Positions 35,981 through 44,829 are shown, counted from the first letter of the stretch. The stretch: 44,898 nt of DNA from Sedimentisphaerales bacterium (GCA_016927855.1 JAFGLV010000087.1:1-44898), one strand, 5' to 3'. Notes: generated by a model not told the origin, from the letters alone. A program made the numbers and translations.

Positions 35981-36649
35981 ATGCAAGTGGTCAAAGCACG
36001 CGTAATCGTCCCGCTCATCGGCGTCGTGGCTCTCTCGTTGTTGTCCGGCTGCACCGACTACAAGCGGAAATACGACTATCTCAACGTCGAGCATCAGAAC
36101 CTCAAGGGACGCTTTGAGAACCTGGAGAGTGAAAAGCAGCAGCTCGCCGCACGTATTTCCCAGGACCAGCAGACCATCAACGAGCTGCGCCGCCAGATCG
36201 AAGAGCTCAACAAGACCCCCGCCGAAGCGACCGGCTTCGGCGAAGGCTATGACGTCGCTTTCGACGCCGCCGCCGGGACGATCACGGTGACCTTGCCCAA
36301 CACGATTCTCTTCGATTCCGGCAAAGCCGAACTGAAAAGCGCCACCAGCGCGGAGCTCGATCACATTCTCTCGGTGCTCAAGTCCAAATATGCCGGCAAG
36401 CAGATCGATGTTGTCGGGCACACGGACACCGATCCTATTGCCAAGACCAAGGATTTGTGGAAGGACAACTGGGAGCTGTCCAGCGAGCGGGCGCTCTCGG
36501 TGACGCGCTACCTGATGGATCACGGCATCCCGGGCAGCCAGATCAAAGCATCCGGTTGTGGACCGGACCGACCCATTGCGCCGAACACCACTGCCGCCGG
36601 CAAGGCGAAGAACCGCCGCGTCGAGATTGTCGTCCACATGCGCGAATAG
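35981..36649 (+). CDS. OmpA/MotB-domain lipoprotein (Pal-like)
   Basis: A 222-residue outer-membrane lipoprotein. The signal ends with lipobox LLSGC (Cys24). A coiled coil (about 30-78) follows, then an OmpA domain (about 85-222): ILFDSGKAELKSATSAELDHIL, IDVVGHTDTDPI, NWELSSERALSVTRYL, ASGCGPDRPIAPN and KAKNRRVEIVV. The domain binds peptidoglycan and tethers the outer membrane. AAGGAGG lies four or more bases before the ATG at 35981. The coiled coil makes it differ from classic Pal; a motility or envelope-stress role is also possible. Confidence 0.92.
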   Translation: MQVVKARVIVPLIGVVALSLLSGCTDYKRKYDYLNVEHQNLKGRFENLESEKQQLAARISQDQQTINELRRQIEELNKTPAEATGFGEGYDVAFDAAAGTITVTLPNTILFDSGKAELKSATSAELDHILSVLKSKYAGKQIDVVGHTDTDPIAKTKDLWKDNWELSSERALSVTRYLMDHGIPGSQIKASGCGPDRPIAPNTTAAGKAKNRRVEIVVHMRE

Positions 36650-36730
36650 CGCCAGCCGTCGCGCTCGCAGCAAGCCGTAGTACTCTGACCACCCTAAAAA
36701 GATGTGTAGCCAGTCACGGCCAGCGTTTGG

Positions 36731-36820
36731 CGGTTGCGCGGCTCGTTTCGTCAAGCGGTTGCGTCAGGCGGTGCCGCTGCACGCCAGACGCAACCGAAAC
36801 GTGCTGCGCAACCGCAACCG
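36731..36820. repeat. CGGTTGC hairpin repeat family R2, copy A
   Basis: A long near-perfect palindrome. CGGTTGCGC (36731-36739) pairs with GCGCAACCG (36806-36814). Inside it CGGTTGCGTC (36756-36765) pairs with GACGCAACCG (36787-36796), and GTTTCG faces CGAAAC. It lies between the convergent OmpA-lipoprotein and alkaline phosphatase genes, where it could stop transcription from both sides. A related copy is at 41543-41638. Confidence 0.78.
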
Positions 36821-36880
36821 ACTTACGTACTCTCGGGCGCTACCCACCAAATTAGAATGGACGGGGTAGTACGGCTGAAC

Positions 36881-38221
36881 TCAGTTGACGTACTGGGCAG
36901 TTTGCAGTCGCGGCCAGTCCACCTCGGCCAGGATGTCCCCATCGTCCTCATCGAGCCTCGACTGAGGCTGTGCCTGCTCTTCTTCCTCTATCGGTTGCGG
37001 CCAAGGCTCGATGCGCATGAGCTGCGCTATCTTGGCCGAAAGCTCGGTGTTGTCATACACGCCTGCGAAGCGCTCAGCGCCGGGTCCGAAGGCGTAGACC
37101 GGGACCGGCGAGCCGCTGTGACCCTTCGTGGACCATTCGACCTTCACCTCTGAGCCGTCCAGGCTGCCGCCGGGGATGGTCAGGCCGCCTGTCTCATGGT
37201 CGGCGGTGACGACCACCAGCGTCCGGCCGTCGGCCAGCGCAAACTCGACCGCCGCCTTCACCGCCAGGTCGAAGTGCAACGTCTGCCAGACGCAGTGCAG
37301 CGCGTCGTTGTCGTGACAAGCCCAGTCGATCTGACTGCCCTCGACCATCAGGAAGAAGCCGCGCTTGTGAACGAACCACCCTTTGCGCTTGTCGCGCAGC
37401 AGGTCGATGGCCTTCTCGGTTAACGTCGCCAGCGAAGGTTCCGGCGGCGCCGTCGTCAGCGCGTCGAGTTGGAACAGGCCCAGCACCGGCAGGTCCTCGA
37501 CCGCCTGCAATCCCTCGGTGGTTGAAACCAGCGTATATCCCGCCTCGTTGGCGTCGGCCATCAGATTCCGGCGGTCCCTTCGAGCGCCGCCGCGTACCGA
37601 GCGCGGCAGAAAGAACTTTCTGCCGCCACCCAGCAGCAGATCCACCTTGTTCGACAGCAACTGCTCCGCGATGCCGGCCTCATCGCTGCGGCTCCGCACG
37701 TGGGCGCCGAACGACGCCGGCGTCGCGTGGCTGATGGTGGACGTGACCACCAGGCCGGTCGCCATCCCCTGGGCTTGGGCGGCTTCGAGCAGCGACCGAT
37801 AGGCCTTGCGGTCCGGCGCGACGCCGATCATGCCGTTCTTGGTCTTGATGCCGCAGGCGAGCGCCGTTCCCGACGCGGCCGAATCGGTCACGAGATTGTC
37901 CGACGAGTGGGTACGCGCCAGCCCGCTGACCGGCAGGCGCTCCAGGTAGAGTCTGCCTTCCAGCCCGACCGCCTTCAGTCGCGCCAGCATGACCTGGTTG
38001 AGTCCCATCCCGTCGCCGATCAGGAAGATCACGTTGCGCACCGAGCGCGACGAGGTCTGTGGATACGGCGTCATGTCCTCGGATTTGGGATAAAAGGACA
38101 GGTCGTTCATATCGACGTCCGGCCTCGGATAGGCGGTAGACGTCGAGACCGAGAGGACGGCAATGCAGGTGAGAACGACGGCTGTGACTGTCATGATCGA
38201 GGCGCGCAGCTTGCTTGGCAT
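36881..38221 (-). CDS. Secreted alkaline phosphatase
   Basis: A 446-residue phosphomonoesterase of the PhoA superfamily with a Sec signal (about 1-30). Active-site parts are all present: metal Asp70 in FLIGDGMG, nucleophile Ser114 in VTDSAASGTALACG, HATPASFGAHV, EGSQIDWACHDND, TADHETGGL and KGHSGSPVPV. It should release phosphate outside the cytoplasmic membrane. An acidic tail of about 40 residues (EEEEQAQPQSRLDEDDGD) is extra to the family. AAGGAGA lies eight bases before the ATG. It begins four bases after the comEC stop, so the two are co-transcribed. Confidence 0.93.
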   Translation of the reverse strand: MPSKLRASIMTVTAVVLTCIAVLSVSTSTAYPRPDVDMNDLSFYPKSEDMTPYPQTSSRSVRNVIFLIGDGMGLNQVMLARLKAVGLEGRLYLERLPVSGLARTHSSDNLVTDSAASGTALACGIKTKNGMIGVAPDRKAYRSLLEAAQAQGMATGLVVTSTISHATPASFGAHVRSRSDEAGIAEQLLSNKVDLLLGGGRKFFLPRSVRGGARRDRRNLMADANEAGYTLVSTTEGLQAVEDLPVLGLFQLDALTTAPPEPSLATLTEKAIDLLRDKRKGWFVHKRGFFLMVEGSQIDWACHDNDALHCVWQTLHFDLAVKAAVEFALADGRTLVVVTADHETGGLTIPGGSLDGSEVKVEWSTKGHSGSPVPVYAFGPGAERFAGVYDNTELSAKIAQLMRIEPWPQPIEEEEQAQPQSRLDEDDGDILAEVDWPRLQTAQYVN

Positions 38222-38225
38222 CAGG

Positions 38226-40772
38226 CTATTCTCCTTTGAACGTACGAACTTGGATATTCCCGTTTACCATATCTGACGCTTCTACGCAAACCGTTATTGC
38301 CCCGTTCCGGCCGGTGTGCAATTGTCGGGCGCTGGGGGCCAGAGGACCGCCCCGGCGGCGCTCGTAGTCGCTGCGACTACCGCTGCATATCAGAATCTCC
38401 GGCTCGAGAGTCTCAATGAAGGCTTGGTCGAGGGTGGTGGGAGAGCCGTGGTGAGGACACACGACGACTTTGGCGTGCAGGTGCGGATGCCGCGCCAGGA
38501 TTTGCTGCTGGGCGAATTGCTCGATGTCCGAGCAGAGCAGCACGCGCGCCGCGGCAAATTCGATCAGGGACACGAGCGAGCGATCATTATCGCTGAGGTC
38601 CGCGGGACAAGACGGATCATCGGCAGGCCAGAGCGTCGAGACCGTCGCGTGACCGGCTTGCAGGGTCCCGGGTACCGGTTCCATCCGGTGGCCTCGCTGG
38701 AGCAGGCACTCGATCAGGTGTTGCGAGGTCGGTCCGGTCGGCGCGCCGGTGAGGAACGCCTCGTTGGCCCACACGTGGCCGACCCGTTTGGCGGAGACGA
38801 TCTCAGGGATTCCGTTGATGTGGTCGATATCGTTGTGGCTGATGATGATCGCGTGGATGCGTCCGACGCCGATGTAGTCGAGGAAGGGCACGACGATGCG
38901 CGACCCGACGTCGGGCGTGTACAGCGAGCCGGCATCGAGGAGGATGTTCTTCGTGCCGGGCAGTTGCGCCAGGATGGCCTGTCCATGACCGACGTCGAGC
39001 ACAGTTAGACGCAGGTCATCGCGATGCGTTCGTTGCCATTTCAAAGCGCCGAGGTAGGCGACCAATGCGAACGCCCACGCGACGCACAGCCATTTCTTGA
39101 GCACGACGTGACGCGTGCGCACAAACGTCGCCAGCAGAACGAGCCCGTAGTAGCAGATTGGCACCCAGAGTGCGACGTGCCCGATGAGAATAGTGTTGAT
39201 CTCCAGGCCGGCGATGAGTTTGACGACCCAGATCAGCAGGTTGGCGCAGGACGAGACGAACAGGCCGAGCAGATTGCTCAAGCTCGGCAGGAAGAAGAAC
39301 AGAACGACCTTGGCGAAGCCGCCGAGCAGGATCACGCCGACCAGCGGAAAGACCAGCACCGTCCAGATCGCGGTCAGCGGCGTGATGGTGAAGAAGTGGT
39401 AAAGCAGGATCCCGGCGCCGCCCACCCAGGCCGCGACGCCGGTCGCAAGGAGCCGCGCGGGTGCGATCCCGCTCTTGCTCAGCACTCGGATAAACCGCGC
39501 GCTGTGGCGAGCGCCCGCGGGTGGTTTATTGGGAATGAAGTCCTGCATCATGCCTGTAAGCGCCAGGATGCCGGCAACCGCCGCGAACGACAGTTGCCAG
39601 CCCGCTTCGAACAATTGGGTCGGCCGGATCAGCAGCAGGATGACGGCGGCGAGGCACAGGGAATTGAGCGGGTTCGTGCGCCGGCGCAGGATCAACGCCA
39701 GGCAGTAGGCCCAGACGATCACTGCTGCTCGCACGGTCGGAGCGCGCGGTGGAACCACCAGCAGGAACATGGCGGTCGCAATGATGCACACGAGTGCTCG
39801 ATGGGGTTTGGCCAGGCCGGCGATCTTGCTCAACCACCAGATCATCCAGACGAAGATGCCCAGATGCAGGCCCGAAAGGCTGATAAAGTGCAGCAAGCCC
39901 GTCTTGCGGAAGGCTTCGTACGTGTCACGGTCGATGTCTTGGCGGTTTCCCAGCAGCAATGCCTGCAATAGACCCTGGGCGGGTGCGCCGTCCGGCATTC
40001 CGTCGAGCAAGGCCTGCGAAACCGCTTGCGACAGCCACCCACGCAGGCGCGTGATGATGTTCTGGCGACCGCTCTGAAACGGCTCGATGGCGTCGCGCGA
40101 CGGCACGGAAGCGCCGACGTAGATGTTCCTTCGAGCCAGGTAGGCGGCCACGTCGAACTGGCCCGGGTTGGTGGGCCCCTCGAAACGGTGCAGCCAGCAA
40201 TGAAACTGTATTCGGTCGCCAGCGTTCAGGTTCAGTGTTGGCTCGTCCACGTGGACCCGGACTGTGCCGGTCGCTGTCTCCCAGCCCTGGGTTGTCTGGG
40301 CCTGCTCGAGACCCAGGTGGAACGTCGTGGACGGGTCGGAGAAGGTGAACTCGGCAAACCACCAGTCCTGCTGCTGCTGGCTCGGTTGTGTGAGGACGCG
40401 TCCACGCAAGGTAGCGAGGACCCGGTCAGGCCCGACGAATCGCCGGACGTCGTTCGAGGCCGGCTCCGTGAATGCAGTCAGGCGAATCGCACCGAGGCAC
40501 AAGAAGCAGAGTGCGGCGGCGTAGGCCAGGATGCGAGGATGGGGTGCCCGGCGAAACAGCAGCGCATAGACGCATACGGCTGTCACGCAGAGTACGAGCA
40601 AGACGACCCACACCCAGACGTAAGGGGAGCCGATGACGGATTGCAGAACGATTCCGGTCATGAGCCCGACGGCGACGAACAGCAAAGGCGCCGTCGCGAT
40701 TACTCGATCGTGCAGGCTGTACCCGGCCAGTTGTGTCTCAATGGCAGCCAGTTTTCGCTTGATCTCGTCCAT
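38226..40772 (-). CDS. comEC: ComEC/Rec2-type DNA uptake channel
   Basis: An 848-residue inner-membrane protein for import of single-stranded DNA. It has an N-terminal DUF4131/OB-like domain (about 90-230), a multi-helix Competence domain (about 270-540, with LLHFISLSGLHLGIF and APTVRAAVIVWAY), and a C-terminal metallo-beta-lactamase-like domain: VLDVGHGQAILAQLP, ILLDAGS, ISHNDIDHINGIPEIV and VCPHHGSPTTLDQAFI. The HNDIDH and HHGS motifs mark a likely nuclease. No ribosome-binding site precedes the ATG; a strong promoter would place the mRNA start only a few bases upstream. The alkaline phosphatase gene follows directly. Confidence 0.93.
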   Translation of the reverse strand: MDEIKRKLAAIETQLAGYSLHDRVIATAPLLFVAVGLMTGIVLQSVIGSPYVWVWVVLLVLCVTAVCVYALLFRRAPHPRILAYAAALCFLCLGAIRLTAFTEPASNDVRRFVGPDRVLATLRGRVLTQPSQQQQDWWFAEFTFSDPSTTFHLGLEQAQTTQGWETATGTVRVHVDEPTLNLNAGDRIQFHCWLHRFEGPTNPGQFDVAAYLARRNIYVGASVPSRDAIEPFQSGRQNIITRLRGWLSQAVSQALLDGMPDGAPAQGLLQALLLGNRQDIDRDTYEAFRKTGLLHFISLSGLHLGIFVWMIWWLSKIAGLAKPHRALVCIIATAMFLLVVPPRAPTVRAAVIVWAYCLALILRRRTNPLNSLCLAAVILLLIRPTQLFEAGWQLSFAAVAGILALTGMMQDFIPNKPPAGARHSARFIRVLSKSGIAPARLLATGVAAWVGGAGILLYHFFTITPLTAIWTVLVFPLVGVILLGGFAKVVLFFFLPSLSNLLGLFVSSCANLLIWVVKLIAGLEINTILIGHVALWVPICYYGLVLLATFVRTRHVVLKKWLCVAWAFALVAYLGALKWQRTHRDDLRLTVLDVGHGQAILAQLPGTKNILLDAGSLYTPDVGSRIVVPFLDYIGVGRIHAIIISHNDIDHINGIPEIVSAKRVGHVWANEAFLTGAPTGPTSQHLIECLLQRGHRMEPVPGTLQAGHATVSTLWPADDPSCPADLSDNDRSLVSLIEFAAARVLLCSDIEQFAQQQILARHPHLHAKVVVCPHHGSPTTLDQAFIETLEPEILICSGSRSDYERRRGGPLAPSARQLHTGRNGAITVCVEASDMVNGNIQVRTFKGE

Positions 40773-40784
40773 AGTGACGCGGCC

Positions 40785-40813
40785 ATTATACCCTTGGGAG
40801 GGGGGATTGGCCA
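40785..40813 (-). promoter_or_regulatory. Sigma70-type promoter of comEC
   Basis: On the minus strand: TGGCCA, 17-base spacer, TATAAT (perfect -10). The predicted mRNA start is about six bases before the comEC ATG, so the transcript would be almost leaderless. Confidence 0.5.
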
Positions 40814-40875
40814 GCTTCGAGTTGGGCCATTACGAGAGGGATCGCGCTGCGCCGCGGCAGGCGTGCGGAAGCGCC

Positions 40876-40904
40876 TGTACAGACCATGGCCTGCGTGGTA
40901 TAAG
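40876..40904 (+). promoter_or_regulatory. Sigma70-type promoter of the ferritin-like gene
   Basis: TGTACA, 17-base spacer, TATAAG. The transcript would begin near 40911, about 57 bases before the ATG at 40968. It is divergent from the comEC promoter. Confidence 0.45.
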
Positions 40905-40967
40905 ACGCGTTGGCCTGGGCTTGGAGGGCCACCGGGGCTTTCCGGATGGGCTGATTGGGGACAAAAG

Positions 40968-41459
40968 ATGGACACGGAACTGAGCGCGTTTGACGTGTTG
41001 GAGATCGCCGAGCGGATCGAGCGCAACGGTGCGAAATTCTACCGGCGTGCGGCCGGCCTGATGGACGACGCGGACCTCAGCACGCTGTTCATCAACCTCG
41101 CGCAGTGGGAAATGCGCCACGTCGAGATCTTCCGGCAGATGAAGGAACGCCTCAGCGACTCGCGCTGGGACAAGGGCGAGCTGACGCCGCTCCGGATCGA
41201 CTCGCGCGCCTCCAGCGTCATGGCAGGCCTGGCGGTCTTCGGCATGCACCCCGACCCGAGGGAGGAATTGGACGCGCGGAGGACGAAAGCCGACATGTTG
41301 AGAATGGCGGTCGGCAAAGAGACCGACTCGATCGTCTACTACCTCGGTCTGAAGGATTTCGTCTCGAATGCCGCCGACAAGCAGGTGATCGACGAGGTCA
41401 TCGCGGAGGAAAAAAAGCACGTCCGAATCCTCATGCAATCCCTGGAACACGCCGCGTGA
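40968..41459 (+). CDS. Ferritin-like/rubrerythrin-type diiron protein
   Basis: A 163-residue four-helix protein of the rubrerythrin (ferritin-like) group. Probable iron ligands are Glu18 (ERIERNGAKFYRRAA), Glu48 and His51 (WEMRHVEIF), Glu118 (GKETDSIVYYLG), and Glu148 and His151 (EEKKHVRIL). It lacks the C-terminal rubredoxin-like CxxC domain, so it is an erythrin-type or iron-handling form. Such proteins reduce peroxide or buffer iron in anaerobes. GGGG lies about eight bases before the ATG. It precedes the oxygen-sensitive ferredoxin oxidoreductase on the same strand but has its own promoter. Confidence 0.88.
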   Translation: MDTELSAFDVLEIAERIERNGAKFYRRAAGLMDDADLSTLFINLAQWEMRHVEIFRQMKERLSDSRWDKGELTPLRIDSRASSVMAGLAVFGMHPDPREELDARRTKADMLRMAVGKETDSIVYYLGLKDFVSNAADKQVIDEVIAEEKKHVRILMQSLEHAA

Positions 41460-41504
41460 GATCGCGTAGGACAATCGCGGGAATTTCCCGGAAAGAGTGA
41501 ACCG

Positions 41505-41532
41505 TTGACAGGCTACCTGCGTGCATCATAAT
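41505..41532 (+). promoter_or_regulatory. Sigma70-type promoter of the kor operon
   Basis: TTGACA (perfect -35), 16-base spacer, CATAAT. The leader would run about 126 bases to the ATG at 41665 and would include repeat R2 copy B. Confidence 0.55.
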
Positions 41533-41542
41533 ACGCGTCGTT

Positions 41543-41638
41543 CGGTTGCTGCTACGTAGCTCGTGTCGTCATGCGGTTGCGTTCAGCAGGTCCGATTCAC
41601 GACCCACGTAACCGAAACGCGCGGCGCAACCACAACCG
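41543..41638. repeat. CGGTTGC hairpin repeat family R2, copy B
   Basis: Related to 36731-36820: both share CGGTTGC, a GCTCGT-TCGTCA block, GCGGTTGCGT, AACCGAAACG and GCGCAACC in the same order. Here the central stem is more decayed (CGGTTGCGT against ACGTAACCG). It falls between the kor promoter and start codon, so it would be transcribed as leader RNA. Confidence 0.72.
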
Positions 41639-41664
41639 AAAGATGCTCTTGTTAGGGTGGGTCT

Positions 41665-43398
41665 ATGGGCAAAGCCAGGCAAGGCGACAAGCGGGCCGAC
41701 ATCTCCATCGTTCTGTGCGGGCAAGCAGGCCAGGGTGTCCAGACCGTCGAGTCGCTGCTGACGCGTATCCTCAAGCGGTCGGGCTATCATGTCTTTGCGA
41801 CCAAGGAGTATATGTCGCGCGTGCGCGGCGGAGCGAACTCGACGACCATTCGCGTGTCGGACAAGCCGGTCGCGGCCTACGTCAGTCGCATGGACATTCT
41901 CATCGCTCTGAACGCCGGCGCGATCGAGCACGTTGCCGAGCGGCTTTCGTCCGATACGATCGTGCTGGCGGAGGGAGAGGCTATCGCGGCCGTCGATCCG
42001 CAGGCGGCGCGACTCTTTGAGGTCCCGTTCACGCAGACGGCTTCCGACATCGGCAACAAGATCTACTCGAACATCGTGGCCGTCGGTGCCATCGCCGGAT
42101 TGCTGGGGCTCGACCTGGACCAGGCCAGTGACTATGTCAAGCACTTCTTCGCCCGCAAGTCCGAGGACATCGTCAGCAACAACGTGAAGGCCTTGGCGGC
42201 CGGCTACGACGCAGCCGGCAAGCTCGGTTTGACTGACGAGACCAAGCTCCGCATCAAGGGCAGCGCCAAGGTCAAAGATCAGTTGTTGCTCAGTGGCGAC
42301 GAAGCCGTCGGTCTCGGCGCCATCGCCGGCGGGTGTCGCTTCATCGCGGCCTATCCGATGTCCCCCTCGACCGGCGTGTTGACCTTCCTGGCCAGACACG
42401 GCGCCGAGCATGGCGTGCTGGCCGAGCAGGCGGAAGACGAAATTGCAGCCATGAACATGGCGCTGGGCGCCTGGTACGCCGGGACGCGGGCGCTAGCCAG
42501 CACTTCCGGCGGTGGATTCGCCTTGATGACCGAGGGCCTGAGCCTGGCGGGTATGATCGAGAGTCCGGTGGTGGTTCACCTGGCGCAACGTCCCGGGCCG
42601 GCCACCGGACTGCCGACGCGCAGCGAGCAAGCCGATTTGGAGCTAGCCTTGTATGCCGGCCATGGTGAATTCCCGCGCATCATCTTCGCGCCGGGGACGA
42701 TCCAGCAGGCCTTCGAGCTCACCCACAAGGCGTTCAACCTCGCCGACAAGTACCAGGTGCCTGTGTTCGTACTGACCGACCAGTATCTGATGGACTCTTA
42801 CTACAACGTCCCCGGCCTGGACCTGGCCAAGGCCAAGGTCGAGCAGCACGTGGTCAAGACCGACAAGGATTATCGTCGCTTCAAGATCACCAAGAACGGC
42901 ATCTCGCCGCGCGGCATCCCGGGTTTTGGCGATGGGTTGGTCGCTGTCGACAGCGACGAGCACGACGAAGAGGGACACATCACCGAAGACCTAAACCTGC
43001 GCGTGCGCATGGTGGACAAGCGCCTGGCTAAGGGCGAAGCCTTGAAGAGGGAAATCATCCATCCCGAGTTGGTCGGACCCAGAGACTACAAGACGCTGGT
43101 GATTTGCTGGGGCTCGACCTACCACGTCGTCAAGGAGGGCCTGGCCAGGCTGGGACGGAAAAACGCGGCGCTGCTGCACTATCGACAAGTCTATCCGCTC
43201 CACCCCAGTACGGCCGACTACGTCAAGAAGGCCAGGAAAACCGTCGTGGTCGAGAACAACGCCACCGGCCAGTTCCGCAAGCTCATCCGTCTGTACGCCG
43301 GCGTCGATACCGACGAGGGGCTGGTCAAGTACGACGGGCTCAGTTTCGCGGTCGAGGAGATCGCCGACGGACTGACAGAAGCACTCAAAGGCAAATGA
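41665..43398 (+). CDS. 2-oxoacid:ferredoxin oxidoreductase, fused gamma-alpha subunit
   Basis: A 577-residue subunit of an anaerobic 2-oxoacid:ferredoxin oxidoreductase, probably for 2-oxoglutarate (KorA type). Residues about 10-195 form the gamma domain (ISIVLCGQAGQGVQTVESLL, EYMSRVRGGANSTTIRVS). Residues about 205-577 form the alpha/pyrimidine domain: GAIAGGCRFIAAYPMSPSTG, LAEQAEDEIAAMNMALGA, TSGGGFALMTEGLSLAGM, RPGPATGLPTRSEQADLE and VFVLTDQYLMDSY. The GLPT-EQ-DL motif is that of the 2-oxoglutarate-like group. GGGTGG precedes the ATG. The beta subunit follows after 58 bases. Pyruvate or another oxoacid cannot be ruled out. Confidence 0.92.
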   Translation: MGKARQGDKRADISIVLCGQAGQGVQTVESLLTRILKRSGYHVFATKEYMSRVRGGANSTTIRVSDKPVAAYVSRMDILIALNAGAIEHVAERLSSDTIVLAEGEAIAAVDPQAARLFEVPFTQTASDIGNKIYSNIVAVGAIAGLLGLDLDQASDYVKHFFARKSEDIVSNNVKALAAGYDAAGKLGLTDETKLRIKGSAKVKDQLLLSGDEAVGLGAIAGGCRFIAAYPMSPSTGVLTFLARHGAEHGVLAEQAEDEIAAMNMALGAWYAGTRALASTSGGGFALMTEGLSLAGMIESPVVVHLAQRPGPATGLPTRSEQADLELALYAGHGEFPRIIFAPGTIQQAFELTHKAFNLADKYQVPVFVLTDQYLMDSYYNVPGLDLAKAKVEQHVVKTDKDYRRFKITKNGISPRGIPGFGDGLVAVDSDEHDEEGHITEDLNLRVRMVDKRLAKGEALKREIIHPELVGPRDYKTLVICWGSTYHVVKEGLARLGRKNAALLHYRQVYPLHPSTADYVKKARKTVVVENNATGQFRKLIRLYAGVDTDEGLVKYDGLSFAVEEIADGLTEALKGK

Positions 43399-43456
43399 CG
43401 ATTGACGACAGCCAATCATCCATTATCAATAATCGATCAGGGAGGTCCGGTGTCTG

Positions 43457-44323
43457 ATGGCGACAGATGTCTTCGACGTGGGTGATATTGACATTGCCTG
43501 GTGTCCGGGATGCGGCAACTATCCGATCCTTAAGACACTGAAAGAGGCGTTGGCGGAGCTGAATATCGCGCCGACGCAGATGGTGCTCGTCTCCGGTATC
43601 GGCCAGGCGGCGAAAATCCCGCACTATTTCAAGACGAACTTCTTCAACGGTCTGCACGGCCGGGCGCTGCCGCCGGCGACCGCGATCAGAGCGGTCAATC
43701 CCAACCTGACGGTGATCGCCGAGAGCGGCGACGGTGACATGTATGGCGAAGGAGGCAACCACTTCCTGCACTGTATCCGCCGCAACCCGAATATTACCAA
43801 CATCGTGCACGACAACATGATCTACGGCCTGACCAAGGGACAGGCCTCACCGACCAGCCCGCTCGGGCTCAAGACGCCTGTTCAGGTGGCTGGCGTCATC
43901 CTGGAGCCGTTCAATCCCCTGGCGGTGGCGGTTGCCCTGGATGCCGGCTTCGTCGCGCGGGCCAACGCCGCCGACCGCGACCAAACCAAAGAGATTCTCA
44001 AGCGAGCCATCCAGCACAAGGGTTATGCCCTGGTCGATATCTTCCAGCCTTGCGTGACATTCAACAAGCTCAACACCTATCAATGGTTCAAGGAGCACGT
44101 CTATTACCTGGACGACTCGCACGACGCGTCGAATCGAGGCGCCGCCTTCGCCAAAGCGACCGAGACGGAGCGATTGCCGCTGGGTGTCTTCTACGTCAAT
44201 CCCAAGGACAGCTTCGAGGAGAACACCGGCATGTACCGCGAGGACCAACGTCCCCTCCACGAAAGAGACGTAGATTTCGACAAGCTGCAGAACCTGATCC
44301 GCAGCTTCGCAATGGATGTCTGA
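43457..44323 (+). CDS. 2-oxoacid:ferredoxin oxidoreductase, beta subunit
   Basis: A 288-residue thiamine-diphosphate subunit (KorB type) that with the upstream gene decarboxylates a 2-oxoacid to acyl-CoA and reduces ferredoxin. [10 protein letters not shown] (Cys16, Cys19) and a later Cys in [14 protein letters not shown] likely hold the iron-sulfur cluster. The ThDP motif is [19 protein letters not shown] with RRNPNIT and [20 protein letters not shown] lies about ten bases before the ATG. No separate delta ferredoxin subunit is present, as is usual for the two-gene form. Confidence 0.93.
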   Translation: MATDVFDVGDIDIAWCPGCGNYPILKTLKEALAELNIAPTQMVLVSGIGQAAKIPHYFKTNFFNGLHGRALPPATAIRAVNPNLTVIAESGDGDMYGEGGNHFLHCIRRNPNITNIVHDNMIYGLTKGQASPTSPLGLKTPVQVAGVILEPFNPLAVAVALDAGFVARANAADRDQTKEILKRAIQHKGYALVDIFQPCVTFNKLNTYQWFKEHVYYLDDSHDASNRGAAFAKATETERLPLGVFYVNPKDSFEENTGMYREDQRPLHERDVDFDKLQNLIRSFAMDV

Positions 44324-44401
44324 CCGCCTGCGCCACCAGTCGTGACAAAGCCTGACTACGCACTTCACGCGTATTCTCGTTGCATTCTGTCCGTCGCGGG
44401 T

Positions 44402-44725
44402 TCACGACGCGAGGGCTGGCTCTTTGCCCAGGACCTTTGTGATCGCTTCGGGCATGGCTTCGTAGAGGCGGCGCAGGTTCATGGCGGGGCCTGTTGGGAC
44501 TCGGCGGCCCTGCTCCCAGTCCTGGAGCGTTCTGTTGCTGACGCCGAGCATGGCCGCGAAGGTGCGTTGCGAAACGCCTGCCCTTTCGCGAAGGGCTTAT
44601 ATGTCCTTGTTGGTGAAGAAGCGATGGACGCGCACCGGCTCTTTCCGGCCCTTCTCGATAGCGACCATTTCTTCGAGCCCCTCCTTGATCGCCGCATGCA
44701 GGTTCATTCTTCTGGGCTTGCTCAT
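44402..44725 (-). pseudogene. XRE/HigA-like antitoxin gene interrupted by an in-frame stop
   Basis: A 108-codon frame that reads as one antitoxin-type transcription factor except for a TAA at 44597-44599 (codon 43). The first part is MSKPRRMNLHAAIKEGLEEM through RVHRFFTNKDI; after the stop it continues ALRERAGVSQRTFAAMLGVS, NRTLQDWEQGRRVPTGPAMN and LRRLYEAMPEAITKVLG to a TGA at 44402-44404. The second part is a helix-turn-helix of the NadS/HigA type. No frameshift is needed to join the halves. It may be a recent nonsense mutation, a sequencing error, or two separately translated pieces. No toxin gene lies next to it within the window. Confidence 0.8.
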
Positions 44726-44734
44726 GCATCCTGG

Positions 44735-44763
44735 ATTATACGGCACTGCCGTACGCGATGCAA
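44735..44763 (-). promoter_or_regulatory. Promoter and palindromic operator of the XRE antitoxin
   Basis: On the minus strand: TTGCAT, 17-base spacer, TATAAT (perfect -10). A perfect 15-base palindrome, TACGGCAGTGCCGTA (44739-44753), covers the spacer and the first bases of the -10, an expected place for an autorepressor. The transcript would start only a few bases before the ATG at 44725. Confidence 0.65.
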
Positions 44764-44829
44764 GTAGGAAGATAGCTTCATCGGTGGATGGGGTGCACTG
44801 CACGTTTGTAGGTAGATTCCGCTTCGGAC

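Noticed and set aside
41484..41498. GGGAATTTCCC-type palindrome after the ferritin-like gene as a terminator
   Set aside because: The stem is short and no T-run follows; too weak to annotate as a terminator.
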